Assembly: GCA_023228885.1 (NCBI GenBank)
Contig: JALOAJ010000005.1
Location: forward strand, 48,720 to 112,719
DNA from: Bacillota bacterium
GTDB lineage: Bacteria; Bacillota; Clostridia; Monoglobales; Firm-18
Reading direction: 5' to 3'
DNA: 64,000 bases
The notes under the pieces were generated by a model that had not been told where the DNA came from, did not search any database, and saw only the letters and a program-made list of their open reading frames with translations. Positions 9,526 through 17,809 of this stretch are shown in pieces (position 1 is the stretch's first letter; each line of letters starts with the position of its first letter). A program made the translations under genes and the position numbers.

Positions 9526-9888
9526 ATGTCAATTAAATTTACAAAAACGCACGAGTGGGTAAAGTTTACAGACGATAACACCGCTTATATCGGAATTACC
9601 GATTATGCGCAAAGCGAGCTGGGGGATGTTGTGTATATCCGATTGCCCGAGGCAGGCGAAACGCTTACAACGGGGCAGCCTTTCACCGATATTGAGTCCG
9701 TAAAGGCGGTTTCAGAAATTTTCAGCCCGGTTGACGGCGTTGTATCGGAATCAAATGAACTGCTTGATGCTGCGCCGGAGCTGATAAACGAAGCGCCGTA
9801 CGACACATGGATTATAAAGGCTGAAAATATAAACAAAACGGCGGAATTTCTTACAGAGGAAGAATATAACGAAATAATTAAAGGTTAA
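9526..9888 (+). CDS. gcvH: Glycine cleavage system H protein
   Basis: Small lipoyl carrier protein (120 residues) that shuttles the aminomethyl intermediate between P, T and L proteins. The lipoylation lysine lies in DIESVKAVSEIFSPVDG (about residue 63), and the N-terminal KFTKTHEWVKF is typical. The length matches the family. It is preceded by a GAAGGGAG ribosome site and followed by gcvPA after 11 bases. Confidence 0.97.
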   Translation: MSIKFTKTHEWVKFTDDNTAYIGITDYAQSELGDVVYIRLPEAGETLTTGQPFTDIESVKAVSEIFSPVDGVVSESNELLDAAPELINEAPYDTWIIKAENINKTAEFLTEEEYNEIIKG

Positions 9889-9899
9889 AGGTGGGCGCT

Positions 9900-11204
9900 A
9901 TGGCAAATTATATATCAATTACCGAATCTGAAAAAAAGCAAATGCTGGATGCGGTTGGCGTAAGCGAAATTGAGGAGCTTTTCGGCGGTATACCGGAAAA
10001 GGTGACGCTTAAAGCCCCCCTTGCAATCCCGCACGGTTTGCCCGAGCAAAAGGTTTTTGCAAAAATGAGCGCCATGGCGGCGAAAAACAAGGTTTACCGC
10101 AGCATTTTTAGAGGCGGCGGGGCATATCGCCATTATATACCTGCCGTTGTTGACAGCATATGCTCAAAAGAGGAATTTGTAACGGCGTACACTCCGTATC
10201 AGCCTGAGATAAGCCAAGGCGTTTTACAGGCAATCTTTGAATATCAGTCTATGATATGCAGGCTCACCGATATGGATGTATCCAACGCCTCTGTTTACGA
10301 TGGCGCTACCGCGGCGGCGGAGGCGGTTGCAATGTGCAAAACCCCGCGAAAAAATAAGGCGCTTCTTTCGTCGGCGTTAAACCCTCAAATAATTGAAACG
10401 GTTAAGACATACTGCTTTGGTTCGGACACACCGTATGAAATTTTGCCGCACACCGACGGTAAAACAAATGTTGATTTTTCCGACAGCGACGCGTCGTGTA
10501 TAATAATCAGCCAGCCGAATTTTTATGGTGTAATTGAAGATGTTGAAAAGATATGCGAAAACGCGCATGGCAAAGGGATAAAGGTTATTGTGTGCTGTAA
10601 CCCGATTTCGCTTGCATTGCTGAAAACGCCCGGAGAATGCGGTGCGGATATTGCCGTAGGTGATGCGCAGCCGCTGGGGATTCCCCTTTCGTTCGGCGGC
10701 CCGTATTTGGGCTTTATGGCGTGTAAAACGGAATTAACGCGCAAGCTGCCCGGTCGCATTGTAGGGCAAACGACAGACACCCGAGGCAACCGTGCTTTTG
10801 TGTTGACATTGCAGGCGCGCGAGCAGCATATACGCCGTGAAAAGGCGTCCAGCAACATTTGTTCCAATCAAGCGTTGTGCGCATTGCGTGCGGGGGTATA
10901 TCTCAGCGCAATGGGCAGCCGCGGGTTGGAGCGGGCGGCATCGCATTGCGCGGCAAAAGCGCATTATATGGCAGCGGAGCTGTGCAAAATAAAGGGTGTA
11001 TCCTTGGCGTATAAAAACGAATTTTTTAATGAATTTTTAACGATATGCCCAAAACCCGAGGCGGCGCTTTCCGCTTTGGATGATGCGGGAATATTGGGCG
11101 GTCTTGTTGTTGACGGGAAAGTTTTATGGTGCGTTACCGAGCAAAACAGCATTGATGAAATTGACGAGGCGGTTGGAATTGTTAGGGAGGTGTGCGGAAA
11201 GTGA
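9900..11204 (+). CDS. gcvPA: Glycine dehydrogenase (decarboxylating) subunit 1
   Basis: N-terminal half of the P protein (434 residues), which in Firmicutes is encoded as two genes. P protein is the PLP-dependent glycine decarboxylase that loads the aminomethyl group on H protein. Family segments include FRGGGAYRHYIPAVVD, YTPYQPEISQGVLQAIFEYQ (20 residues) and SNASVYDGATAAAEA. The frame is open from GTG 9891, but ATG 9900 has AAAGGTGGG at a proper distance and starts MANYISITESE. The stop overlaps the gcvPB start by four bases (GTGA). Confidence 0.96.
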   Translation: MANYISITESEKKQMLDAVGVSEIEELFGGIPEKVTLKAPLAIPHGLPEQKVFAKMSAMAAKNKVYRSIFRGGGAYRHYIPAVVDSICSKEEFVTAYTPYQPEISQGVLQAIFEYQSMICRLTDMDVSNASVYDGATAAAEAVAMCKTPRKNKALLSSALNPQIIETVKTYCFGSDTPYEILPHTDGKTNVDFSDSDASCIIISQPNFYGVIEDVEKICENAHGKGIKVIVCCNPISLALLKTPGECGADIAVGDAQPLGIPLSFGGPYLGFMACKTELTRKLPGRIVGQTTDTRGNRAFVLTLQAREQHIRREKASSNICSNQALCALRAGVYLSAMGSRGLERAASHCAAKAHYMAAELCKIKGVSLAYKNEFFNEFLTICPKPEAALSALDDAGILGGLVVDGKVLWCVTEQNSIDEIDEAVGIVREVCGK

Positions 11205-12574
11205 CAACGATTTTTGAACGGGATAACGGGGCTGAAAATGAATATTTGGGCGAATGCGAGGTAAGCTATAAGCTTGATAATAAATATTGCAGAGATAAAA
11301 AACTTAAACTGCCCGGCGTTTCGGAGGGAGAGCTTTGCCGTCATTACACTCAGCTTGCCGACAACACCTACGGCGTAAATAATGGTTTTTACCCGCTTGG
11401 CTCATGCACAATGAAATACAACCCCAAAATAAATGAAAAGGTTGCAGCCCTTGAGGGTTTTTCCGATATCCATCCGTTACAGCCGAAAAGCACAACTTCA
11501 GGCGCTGCCGAGGCGATAAACTTGCTAAGCAAGTATTTGTGTGAAATTCTTGGCATGGACAGCGTTACATTGCAGCCGGCGGCAGGCGCGCACGGTGAAT
11601 TTTTGGGGCTTTTGCTTATGAAAGCATACCATGCCGACCGAAATGACGCAAAGCGAAATAAAATTATAGTGCCTGATTCGGCGCACGGCACAAATCCCGC
11701 AAGCGCCGTTATGACAGGCTTTGAAATTGTCAATATTCCAAGCGCAAAAGACGGCATGACGGATATTGACAAACTAAAAGAGGCGGTGGGGGAGGATACG
11801 GCAGGGCTTATGCTTACAAACCCCAACACCCTCGGTCTGTTTGATAAAAATATACTAAAGATAACCGATATTGTTCATAAAGCAGGGGGGCTTACTTATT
11901 GCGACGGTGCGAACCAAAACGCAATTATGGGGGTTGCCCGACCGGGTGATATGGGTTTTGACATAGTTCATGTTAATTTGCACAAAACATTTTCAACGCC
12001 TCACGGCGGCGGAGGTCCGGGCAGCGGACCGGTTGGGTGCAAAAGCTTTCTTTCAAAATATCTGCCGGAGGGAGAATGCTCAATAGGGCGGGTAAAAGCT
12101 TTTTACGGCAATTTTCTTGTTGCGGTAAAAGCGCTGTGCTATATTACATCTTTAGGCTGTGACGGGTTGCTTAGCGCATCGCAGATTGCGGTGCTTAATG
12201 CAAATTATGTTATGAGCAAGTTATCCGGGCTGTTTGAAACGGTTGGTGACGGATATTGCATGCACGAGTTTGTTATAACGCTTGAAAAGCTAAAAAGCGA
12301 AACGGGCATAAATGCGCTGTCTTTTGCAAAAGCACTTTTAGACGAAGGCATACATCCGCCGACGATGTATTTTCCGCTGATTGTTCCAGAGGCGCTTATG
12401 ATTGAGCCAACCGAAACGGAATCGAAAAAGCGGCTTGATGATGCAATTGAGATTTTTAAAGATTTATATAACCGCGCAAAGGCGGGGGAAGATATGCACA
12501 ATGCGCCTAAAAGGACATATGTTTCACGAGTGAACGAGGTGGCGGCAGCACGAAACCCAATTGTAAAGGCATAA
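11201..12574 (+). CDS. gcvPB: Glycine dehydrogenase (decarboxylating) subunit 2
   Basis: C-terminal, PLP-binding half of the P protein (457 residues). The Schiff-base lysine lies in HVNLHKTFSTPHGGGGPGSG, with NPNTLGLFD upstream and HPPTMYFPLIVPEALMIEPT near the end. The GTG at 11201 overlaps the gcvPA stop and sits 10 bases after AGGGAGG; the upstream in-frame GTG at 11192 is only one base from that ribosome site, so 11201 is preferred. Last gene of the long plus-strand block; a perfect palindrome overlaps its stop codon. Confidence 0.96.
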   Translation: MTTIFERDNGAENEYLGECEVSYKLDNKYCRDKKLKLPGVSEGELCRHYTQLADNTYGVNNGFYPLGSCTMKYNPKINEKVAALEGFSDIHPLQPKSTTSGAAEAINLLSKYLCEILGMDSVTLQPAAGAHGEFLGLLLMKAYHADRNDAKRNKIIVPDSAHGTNPASAVMTGFEIVNIPSAKDGMTDIDKLKEAVGEDTAGLMLTNPNTLGLFDKNILKITDIVHKAGGLTYCDGANQNAIMGVARPGDMGFDIVHVNLHKTFSTPHGGGGPGSGPVGCKSFLSKYLPEGECSIGRVKAFYGNFLVAVKALCYITSLGCDGLLSASQIAVLNANYVMSKLSGLFETVGDGYCMHEFVITLEKLKSETGINALSFAKALLDEGIHPPTMYFPLIVPEALMIEPTETESKKRLDDAIEIFKDLYNRAKAGEDMHNAPKRTYVSRVNEVAAARNPIVKA

Positions 12575-12606
12575 TACTAATTCGCCGTTTAATGCGAATT
12601 AGTATT
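12573..12606. terminator. 13-bp palindrome at the end of gcvPB
   Basis: Perfect inverted repeat AATACTAATTCGC / GCGAATTAGTATT with an 8-base loop, overlapping the gcvPB stop. There is no U-tract after it on either strand, so it may be a 3' stabiliser or weak terminator between the convergent gcv block and the LysM-CAP gene. It shares the core TACTAATT/AATTAGTA with a palindrome at 40915-40944. Confidence 0.6.
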
Positions 12607-12626
12607 GATACCCAAACAATCGGTAT

Positions 12627-13235
12627 TTATGGGCGTATAAACATTTGAACCCATGAATTGGAGCGTGAGTCATACCCAACCCCTATTTGCGTGTAGTTTG
12701 AATTTAAGATATTTGCACGGTGACCTTGGCTGTTCATCCATGCGTTCATAACTTCTTGCGCTGTTCGCTGCCCTTTTGCAATATTTTCGCCGGCATAGCT
12801 GTAATGTATGCCAAAGCTTTTTATCATGTCAAAGGGCGAACCGTAAGTTGGAGAATTATGAGAAAAATAGTTTCTGTCGGTCAAATCACGCGCTTTATAT
12901 TGCGCAACCCTTTGTAACTCCCAATTGCTTGTAAGCGCTTTTAAACCGTTATTGCTTCGCTGAACGTTTACAAGCCGAACTACCTCTGCTTCAATGTTTT
13001 GCACCTGTTGGTTTTTTTCCGGTATCGTTACTTTGTCATTGGGGTAAATTAAGTTTGGGTTTTTAAATTGTGGATTTGAGGCAATTATTTCGCTAAGCCC
13101 CACCTGATATTTAACCGCAATTTTCCACAGCGAATCGCCGCGTTGAACGGTGTAGGTTGCGGCAGATACATTTAAAGCGAAAAAAAGCGATATAAAAACA
13201 GCGGGAAAAATAAAATGTTTTTTTATAATGTGCAC
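12627..13235 (-). CDS. Secreted LysM and CAP (SCP/PR-1) domain protein
   Basis: A 202-residue exported protein: basic N-terminus and hydrophobic signal peptide ending near NVSAA, one LysM peptidoglycan-binding domain (YTVQRGDSLWKIAVKYQVG, about 27-70), then a CAP domain (about 85-200) with HNSPTYGSPFDMI, AGENIAKGQRTAQEVMNAWM and GHRANILNSNYTQIGVGY. This is the YkwD-like architecture of clostridial cell-wall or spore-coat proteins. The annotated GTG (13235-13233) overlaps its own ribosome site AAGGGGG; an ATT six codon-bases downstream (13229) would be better spaced and give MIKKHFIF, so the start is uncertain. Stands alone, convergent to gcvPB and divergent from ppa. Confidence 0.88.
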   Translation of the reverse strand: MHIIKKHFIFPAVFISLFFALNVSAATYTVQRGDSLWKIAVKYQVGLSEIIASNPQFKNPNLIYPNDKVTIPEKNQQVQNIEAEVVRLVNVQRSNNGLKALTSNWELQRVAQYKARDLTDRNYFSHNSPTYGSPFDMIKSFGIHYSYAGENIAKGQRTAQEVMNAWMNSQGHRANILNSNYTQIGVGYDSRSNSWVQMFIRP

Positions 13236-13341
13236 CCCCTTGATTATATCTTATCCTAAAACCGAAACTTAAATCAAGGAAATAAAAGGCGTTGGCGGCA
13301 TGCAGCCCCATTTATCGTAAGCTAAGAAAGGGTGAAATAGA

Positions 13342-13875
13342 ATGAATCCGTGGCACGATTTTGAGCCCGAAAGAATTACAAAAGAAAACTTTATAAGCGT
13401 TATAGAAATTCCCAAAGGCGGCAAAAAGAAGTATGAGTTGGATAAAGAAAGCGGAATGTTAATTTTAGACCGTGTGCTGTTTACATCTACGCATTATCCG
13501 ACAAATTACGGTTTTATCCCGCGCACATTATCGGAGGATGGCGACCCGCTTGATGTTTTGGTGTTGTGTCAAGAGCATCTTGACATTATGACAACGGTTG
13601 AATGTTATCCGATTGGGGTTTTGAAAATGATAGATAACAATGAGGTTGACGAAAAAATTATAGCTATTCCGTTTGGCGACCCCACTTTGAATTTTTACAG
13701 CGATGTTACCGAGCTTCCCGAGCATTTGTTTCTTGAAATAAAACATTTTTTCGAGGTTTACAAGCATCTTGAAAACAAAGAAACTTTTGTGGAAGAAGTC
13801 AGCGGACGGCTTGATGCCGAAACAATGATTTTAAACGGAATAAAAAGATATATCGAAAAATTCGGAAGACCTTGA
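13342..13875 (+). CDS. ppa: Inorganic pyrophosphatase (family I)
   Basis: Soluble Mg-dependent pyrophosphatase (177 residues) that hydrolyses PPi to drive biosynthesis. Signature: EIPKGGKKKYELDKESGML near the N-terminus, HYPTNYGFIPRTLSEDGDPL, and the metal-binding DGDPLDVLVL. Length is normal for the bacterial family I enzyme. Ribosome site AAGAAAGGGTG precedes ATG 13342. The -35 box of the citrate synthase promoter overlaps its stop codon. Confidence 0.97.
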   Translation: MNPWHDFEPERITKENFISVIEIPKGGKKKYELDKESGMLILDRVLFTSTHYPTNYGFIPRTLSEDGDPLDVLVLCQEHLDIMTTVECYPIGVLKMIDNNEVDEKIIAIPFGDPTLNFYSDVTELPEHLFLEIKHFFEVYKHLENKETFVEEVSGRLDAETMILNGIKRYIEKFGRP

Positions 13876-13900
13876 CAGTTAAATATGTTTAGTGTAAAAT
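13872..13900 (+). promoter_or_regulatory. Sigma-A-type promoter for citrate synthase
   Basis: TTGACA (13872-13877), 17-base spacer, TAAAAT (13895-13900), ending 37 bases before the citrate synthase ATG. The -35 overlaps the ppa stop. It closely resembles the promoter at 32752-32780. Confidence 0.75.
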
Positions 13901-13937
13901 TGCTTTTATGAATGTTCAATAATTGAGGTGGTGTGCT

Positions 13938-15302
13938 ATGAAAACGCAAAATGTTTCAAACGAAAACGGTCTTGTTAAGGAACTGCTTGAGCTTGCTGAA
14001 AAAAATATATCAATCAACCCTGAAAACTATGAAAAACACAATGTAAAAAGGGGTTTAAGAAATAGTGACGGCACGGGAGTTTTAGTTGGGCTTACCGTTA
14101 TTGGCGATGTTCAATCGTATATAAAAGAAGGGGATAAAAAAATAGATATCCCGGGCGAACTGTTTTATCGGGGCATCAATGTTCGTGACATTGTAAACGG
14201 CTGCATTGCGGAAAAACGGTTCGGCTTTGAAGAGGTTATTTATCTTTTGCTTTTTGGCGTTTTACCAACGGAGCAGAAGATTGAACAGTTTTCCAAATAC
14301 TTATCGGGATATAGGAATTTGCCGGAGTATTTTGTAGAGGACATGATATTAAAAGCCCCCAGCCCGGACATTATGAACAAGCTTGCACGAAGTGTTTTGG
14401 CGCTTTATTCTTATGATGACGACCCTGATAATCTTTCGCTTGAAAATTTGCTGCGCCAATCCTTTGAGCTTATTTCTTGTTTCCCCGCAATAATTGCATA
14501 TGCTTATCATACTAAAAATCACTATTATGACGGCGAAAGCTTGTTTTTGCATACAAGCAAGCCGGAGCTTTCGATTGCGGAAAACTTTTTGCGCCTTATT
14601 AGGGCAGACAAAAGCTACACGCGGCAAGAGGCGGAAATACTTGATTTATGCCTTATACTCCATGCGGAGCATGGCGGGGGCAACAACTCCACCTTTACCA
14701 CACATGTTATATCATCAACCGGAACCGATACATATTCGGCAATTTCGGCATCCATCGGCTCGCTAAAAGGCTCAAAGCACGGCGGCGCAAACAATCGCGT
14801 TATGGCAATGATGGATGAAATAAAAAGCAATGTTAAAGATTGGGCGGATAAAGACGAGGTAGCCGCTTATATTACAAAAATAATAAACAAGCAGGCGGGC
14901 GATAAAACCGGCTTGATTTATGGCTTTGGTCATGCGGTTTACACCATTTCCGACCCGCGTACAGAGCTTTTAAAAACTCATGCGCAAAAGCTTGCACAGC
15001 AAAAAGGGCGTACAGCGGAATTTGAACTGTACAGCTTGATAGAACAAATAACCCCGAAGTTATTTGCCGAAATAAAAAAACAAAACAAGCCCCTGCCTGC
15101 AAATGTTGATTTTTACAGCGGGTTTGTTTATAACTTGCTTGGCATACCGCAAGAGTTATATACGCCGATTTTTGCAATGGCAAGGATTGCGGGTTGGTGC
15201 GCACACAGAATTGAGGAGGTTATTTCCAACAACCGCATTTTACGCCCGGCATATCGTAGCGTTGCGGATACAAGGGAATACATCAAACTAAGCAATCGAT
15301 AA
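13938..15302 (+). CDS. Citrate synthase family protein
   Basis: Condenses oxaloacetate and acetyl-CoA to citrate, or propionyl-CoA in methylcitrate relatives. 454 residues. Catalytic segments: AEHGGGNNSTFTTHVISST (histidine of the first active-site region), GSLKGSKHGGANNRVM, and GFGHAVYTISDPRTELLK carrying the second histidine and the aspartate. The N-terminus includes VQSYIKEGDKKIDIPGELFYRG, as in the long clostridial subtype. ATG 13938 is preferred over TTG 13923 because GAGGTGG sits just upstream. No aconitase or isocitrate dehydrogenase lies next to it, so its pathway partner (glutamate synthesis or 2-methylcitrate) cannot be decided here. Confidence 0.93.
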   Translation: MKTQNVSNENGLVKELLELAEKNISINPENYEKHNVKRGLRNSDGTGVLVGLTVIGDVQSYIKEGDKKIDIPGELFYRGINVRDIVNGCIAEKRFGFEEVIYLLLFGVLPTEQKIEQFSKYLSGYRNLPEYFVEDMILKAPSPDIMNKLARSVLALYSYDDDPDNLSLENLLRQSFELISCFPAIIAYAYHTKNHYYDGESLFLHTSKPELSIAENFLRLIRADKSYTRQEAEILDLCLILHAEHGGGNNSTFTTHVISSTGTDTYSAISASIGSLKGSKHGGANNRVMAMMDEIKSNVKDWADKDEVAAYITKIINKQAGDKTGLIYGFGHAVYTISDPRTELLKTHAQKLAQQKGRTAEFELYSLIEQITPKLFAEIKKQNKPLPANVDFYSGFVYNLLGIPQELYTPIFAMARIAGWCAHRIEEVISNNRILRPAYRSVADTREYIKLSNR

Positions 15303-15325
15303 AAAAATTTTTTTGTGTATATAAA

Positions 15326-15362
15326 ACACCTCCCATGGGAATAATACCCAAAGGAGGTGTTT
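15326..15362 (+). promoter_or_regulatory. Hairpin sequestering the M23 peptidase ribosome-binding site
   Basis: AACACCTCC (15326-15334) pairs perfectly with GGAGGTGTT (15354-15362), which contains the entire Shine-Dalgarno sequence of the next gene. An inner stem TGGG/CCCA (15337-15340 and 15348-15351) closes a 7-base loop. Folding would hide the ribosome site. No U-tract follows, so it is not a simple terminator. Confidence 0.7.
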
Positions 15363-15367
15363 AGATT

Positions 15368-16051
15368 TTGAAAAATAAACTAATTCAGCTAATTACAAAC
15401 AGGGGGTTTTACATACTCCTTACACTTGTTATAGGAATAGTCGGTGTATCGGGGTATATGGCAAACCTCAAAAGTAAGCGGATGCAGGAAACGGCATTGT
15501 TTGCCCTTTCGGAGCCGGCTCACCCGCCGGTGGCGATAAAGGCGGAACCGCCCGCAGTTTCTTCCATAATTGAGTCGGAAATGCCGCTTAATGCGCAACT
15601 GCCTGCTACGGCGGTAGCGTCCGTTCAAACGCAATGGGAGGAGGACATGCGGCTAATGCTTCCGCTGCAAGGGGAGCTTGGTATGGGATATTCCGCCGAT
15701 GAGCTGATTTACAGCAAAACAATGCACGATTGGCGTATCCACCCCGGAATCGACATTCGCGCCGATGCGGGAACCCCGGTTAAAGCGGCGGCAAGCGGAA
15801 TTGTTACCAAGGCATATGCAGATGATTTAATGGGCTTTACCGTTGAAATTTTGCATGAGGGCGGTTTTGAAACAGTATATTCAAATTTGCAAACAGGGCA
15901 GTTGATTGAAGAAAATGACGAGGTTAAAAAGGGCGATGTGATAGGCGGTGTCGGAACAACGGCATTGCGTGAGATTAACGAACCGCCGCATCTGCACTTT
16001 GAGGTAAAAAAAGACGGCGAATATGTTAATCCCTTTGATTATATCTTTTAG
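15368..16051 (+). CDS. M23 family peptidoglycan endopeptidase, membrane-anchored
   Basis: A 227-residue protein with one N-terminal transmembrane segment (about 13-30), a proline/alanine-rich extracytoplasmic linker and a C-terminal LytM/M23 metallopeptidase domain. Zinc and catalytic residues are intact: HPGIDIRADAGTPVKAAASG (first His and Asp) and HLHFEV. Size and layout resemble the forespore protein SpoIIQ, but no spoIIID/spoIIR neighbours support that name, so I leave it as a general cell-wall peptidase. Starts at TTG 15368, eight bases after AAAGGAGGTG; that ribosome site is locked in a hairpin. Confidence 0.88.
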   Translation: MKNKLIQLITNRGFYILLTLVIGIVGVSGYMANLKSKRMQETALFALSEPAHPPVAIKAEPPAVSSIIESEMPLNAQLPATAVASVQTQWEEDMRLMLPLQGELGMGYSADELIYSKTMHDWRIHPGIDIRADAGTPVKAAASGIVTKAYADDLMGFTVEILHEGGFETVYSNLQTGQLIEENDEVKKGDVIGGVGTTALREINEPPHLHFEVKKDGEYVNPFDYIF

Positions 16052-16059
16052 CCGTTGAT

Positions 16060-16102
16060 AAAAAATCACCCTTGTGGTAAAATATCGCAGGGGTGATTTT
16101 TT
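16060..16102 (+). terminator. Terminator-like hairpin between the M23 gene and rsmG, containing the rsmG ribosome site
   Basis: Stem of 15 pairs, one of them G-U: AAAAAATCACCCTTG (16060-16074) with CAGGGGTGATTTTTT (16088-16102), loop of 13 bases. The terminal T-run makes it a good intrinsic terminator for the M23 gene. The 3' arm also carries GGGGTGAT, the only plausible Shine-Dalgarno sequence for rsmG. Confidence 0.75.
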
Positions 16103-16738
16103 ATTAACGAAAAATTCGATTTATATGCCGACCTGCTCATTGAATGGAACCAAAAATTTAATTTAACCGCAATTACCGAGCCTGCGGAAATTATGACGAA
16201 ACATTTTAAAGACAGCCTATATTGCAGTAACTATATACCGAAAAATGCATCCGTTGCCGATGTTGGCAGCGGCGCCGGCTTTCCGGGCATTCCATTGAAA
16301 ATTGCACGCCCCGATATTTCGCTTACAATTTTTGAAGCTACCGGTAAAAAAATAACCTTTTTAAATCACTTGTGCAACAAACTAAATATCGATGTCAAGT
16401 GCATTCATATTCGTGCGGAGGATGCGGGAGGTGACATTAAATATCGAGAACAATTTGACATTGCGGTAAGCCGCGCTGTTGCAAGGATGTCCATTTTGGC
16501 GGAATACTGCCTGCCCCTTGTGAGGGTGGGCGGAAAGATGGTTGCCATGAAGGGCAGTAATGTAGATGGCGAAATTACCCAAGCGGCAGGGCTTATCAAA
16601 AAGCTTGGGGCGGAAGTTTTGCAAGCAAGCTATTATATAATTGAAGGCACCGATATAAAACATAGCATAGTTGAGGTTGAAAAGAAAATGCCCACGCCGA
16701 TGCTATACCCCAGAAGGGGAACCAAAATAGGGCGGTAA
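16103..16738 (+). CDS. rsmG: 16S rRNA (guanine527-N7)-methyltransferase, probable ATT start
   Basis: Methylates G527 of 16S rRNA using SAM. The SAM-binding motif VADVGSGAGFPGIPLKIARP is intact, with AVSRAVARM downstream. The first ATG (16193) lies inside the conserved domain: the 30 codons before it encode the family N-terminus, including LLIEWNQKFNLTAITEPAEI. The frame is closed by TGA at 16094-16096, and between that stop and the conserved helix there is no ATG, GTG or TTG. ATT 16103 lies 9 bases after GG of GGGGTGAT and gives MNEKFDLYADLL (211 residues). A CTG at 16133 is the only other near-cognate candidate. Confidence 0.85.
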   Translation: MNEKFDLYADLLIEWNQKFNLTAITEPAEIMTKHFKDSLYCSNYIPKNASVADVGSGAGFPGIPLKIARPDISLTIFEATGKKITFLNHLCNKLNIDVKCIHIRAEDAGGDIKYREQFDIAVSRAVARMSILAEYCLPLVRVGGKMVAMKGSNVDGEITQAAGLIKKLGAEVLQASYYIIEGTDIKHSIVEVEKKMPTPMLYPRRGTKIGR

Positions 16739-16752
16739 CAGGCGAAATTTTA

Positions 16753-17769
16753 TTAATTATCCGTTGTGTTTGCAGGTTGCGTTTTGTACTTCCACACCCT
16801 CGGTGGTTGGTATTTTGTTTTGCAAAGCTTTAAAACTGCGGCGGCAAGCTTGTTATAATCATGTCGCAAATGCCCGTTTTTTATATGCACAAAATTGCCT
16901 TCCACAAGTTTTATATTGGTAAAATCCTTTTTATTTATTTGAACCGGCTCTGCGCCGTCTTTTATGTATTGTTCAAGCAGCTCATCCGGCATTGCCTGTT
17001 TATTTACGATGCAATAGTCAATAATATGCCCGCCTGCGTGTTCGCATATTGCGGCGGCGTGCCGGTATGCGTCCATCCCATCCGTTTCGCCCGGTTGCGT
17101 CATGATGTTGCAAACATAAACCAATAAGGCGCCTCCCCGCATAATTTCATCCGCCACGCCCTTTACAATTATATTCGGTATTATGCTTGTGTATAAGCTC
17201 CCCGGCCCCATAACGATGATATCCGCTTCTCTTATAGCTTTTAAAACATCCGGAAGCGGCTTAACATTTTCAGGTTTTATGCTTATTCTTTTTATTTTCG
17301 CGTTTTTATCCGATAGCGTAATGTTGCTTTCACCTTTTATTATATCGCCGTTTTCAAGATACGCCTCAATATATGCGTTGTCTGCCGTAACAGGCAGCAC
17401 CCTTCCCGTTACGCGCAAAACATCGCCAACCCTTTGCACAGCCTCATCAAAGCTGTTGGAAACACCGTGCATGGCGGCTAAAAACAAATTTCCGAAGCAT
17501 TGACCTTTTAAGCAGCCCTCGTCAAATCGGTATTGCATAAGTTTTGCCATTAACGGTTCAATTTCGGCAAGGGCAAGTATGCAGCTTCGTATATCGCCCG
17601 GCGGCAGCATTCCCAAGTCTTTTCGCAACATGCCGGAACCGCCTCCGTCATCTGTAACGGCAACAATTGCTGTAATGTTTTGTGTAAGTTTTTTTAACCC
17701 GCGGAGCATTGTAGAAAGTCCCGTCCCTCCGCCAAGGGCAACAATTTTAGGCTGTGAACTGCCTATCAT
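16753..17769 (-). CDS. yvcK: YvcK/CofD-like gluconeogenesis and cell-shape factor
   Basis: A 338-residue nucleotide-sugar-binding protein of the CofD-like fold. In Bacillus YvcK binds UDP-GlcNAc and is needed for cell-wall synthesis under gluconeogenic growth. Signature: ALGGGTGLSTMLRGLK, AVTDDGGGSGMLRKDLGMLP and PPGDIRSCILALAE. The start is ATG 17769, seven bases after GGAAG; two upstream TTG codons are in frame but too close to the ribosome site. It follows rapZ by 40 bases, the usual rapZ-yvcK order, but the customary whiA partner is absent and yvcK faces rsmG instead. Confidence 0.93.
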   Translation of the reverse strand: MIGSSQPKIVALGGGTGLSTMLRGLKKLTQNITAIVAVTDDGGGSGMLRKDLGMLPPGDIRSCILALAEIEPLMAKLMQYRFDEGCLKGQCFGNLFLAAMHGVSNSFDEAVQRVGDVLRVTGRVLPVTADNAYIEAYLENGDIIKGESNITLSDKNAKIKRISIKPENVKPLPDVLKAIREADIIVMGPGSLYTSIIPNIIVKGVADEIMRGGALLVYVCNIMTQPGETDGMDAYRHAAAICEHAGGHIIDYCIVNKQAMPDELLEQYIKDGAEPVQINKKDFTNIKLVEGNFVHIKNGHLRHDYNKLAAAVLKLCKTKYQPPRVWKYKTQPANTTDN

Positions 17770-17809
17770 CAACAATCTTCCTTTCGTTAGGGAAAACCTT
17801 TTTTATCGC

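Noticed and set aside
9900..12574. Glycine dehydrogenase split into two genes as a possible frameshift
   Set aside because: The two-gene P protein is the normal Firmicutes and archaeal arrangement, and the GTGA overlap is typical coupling.
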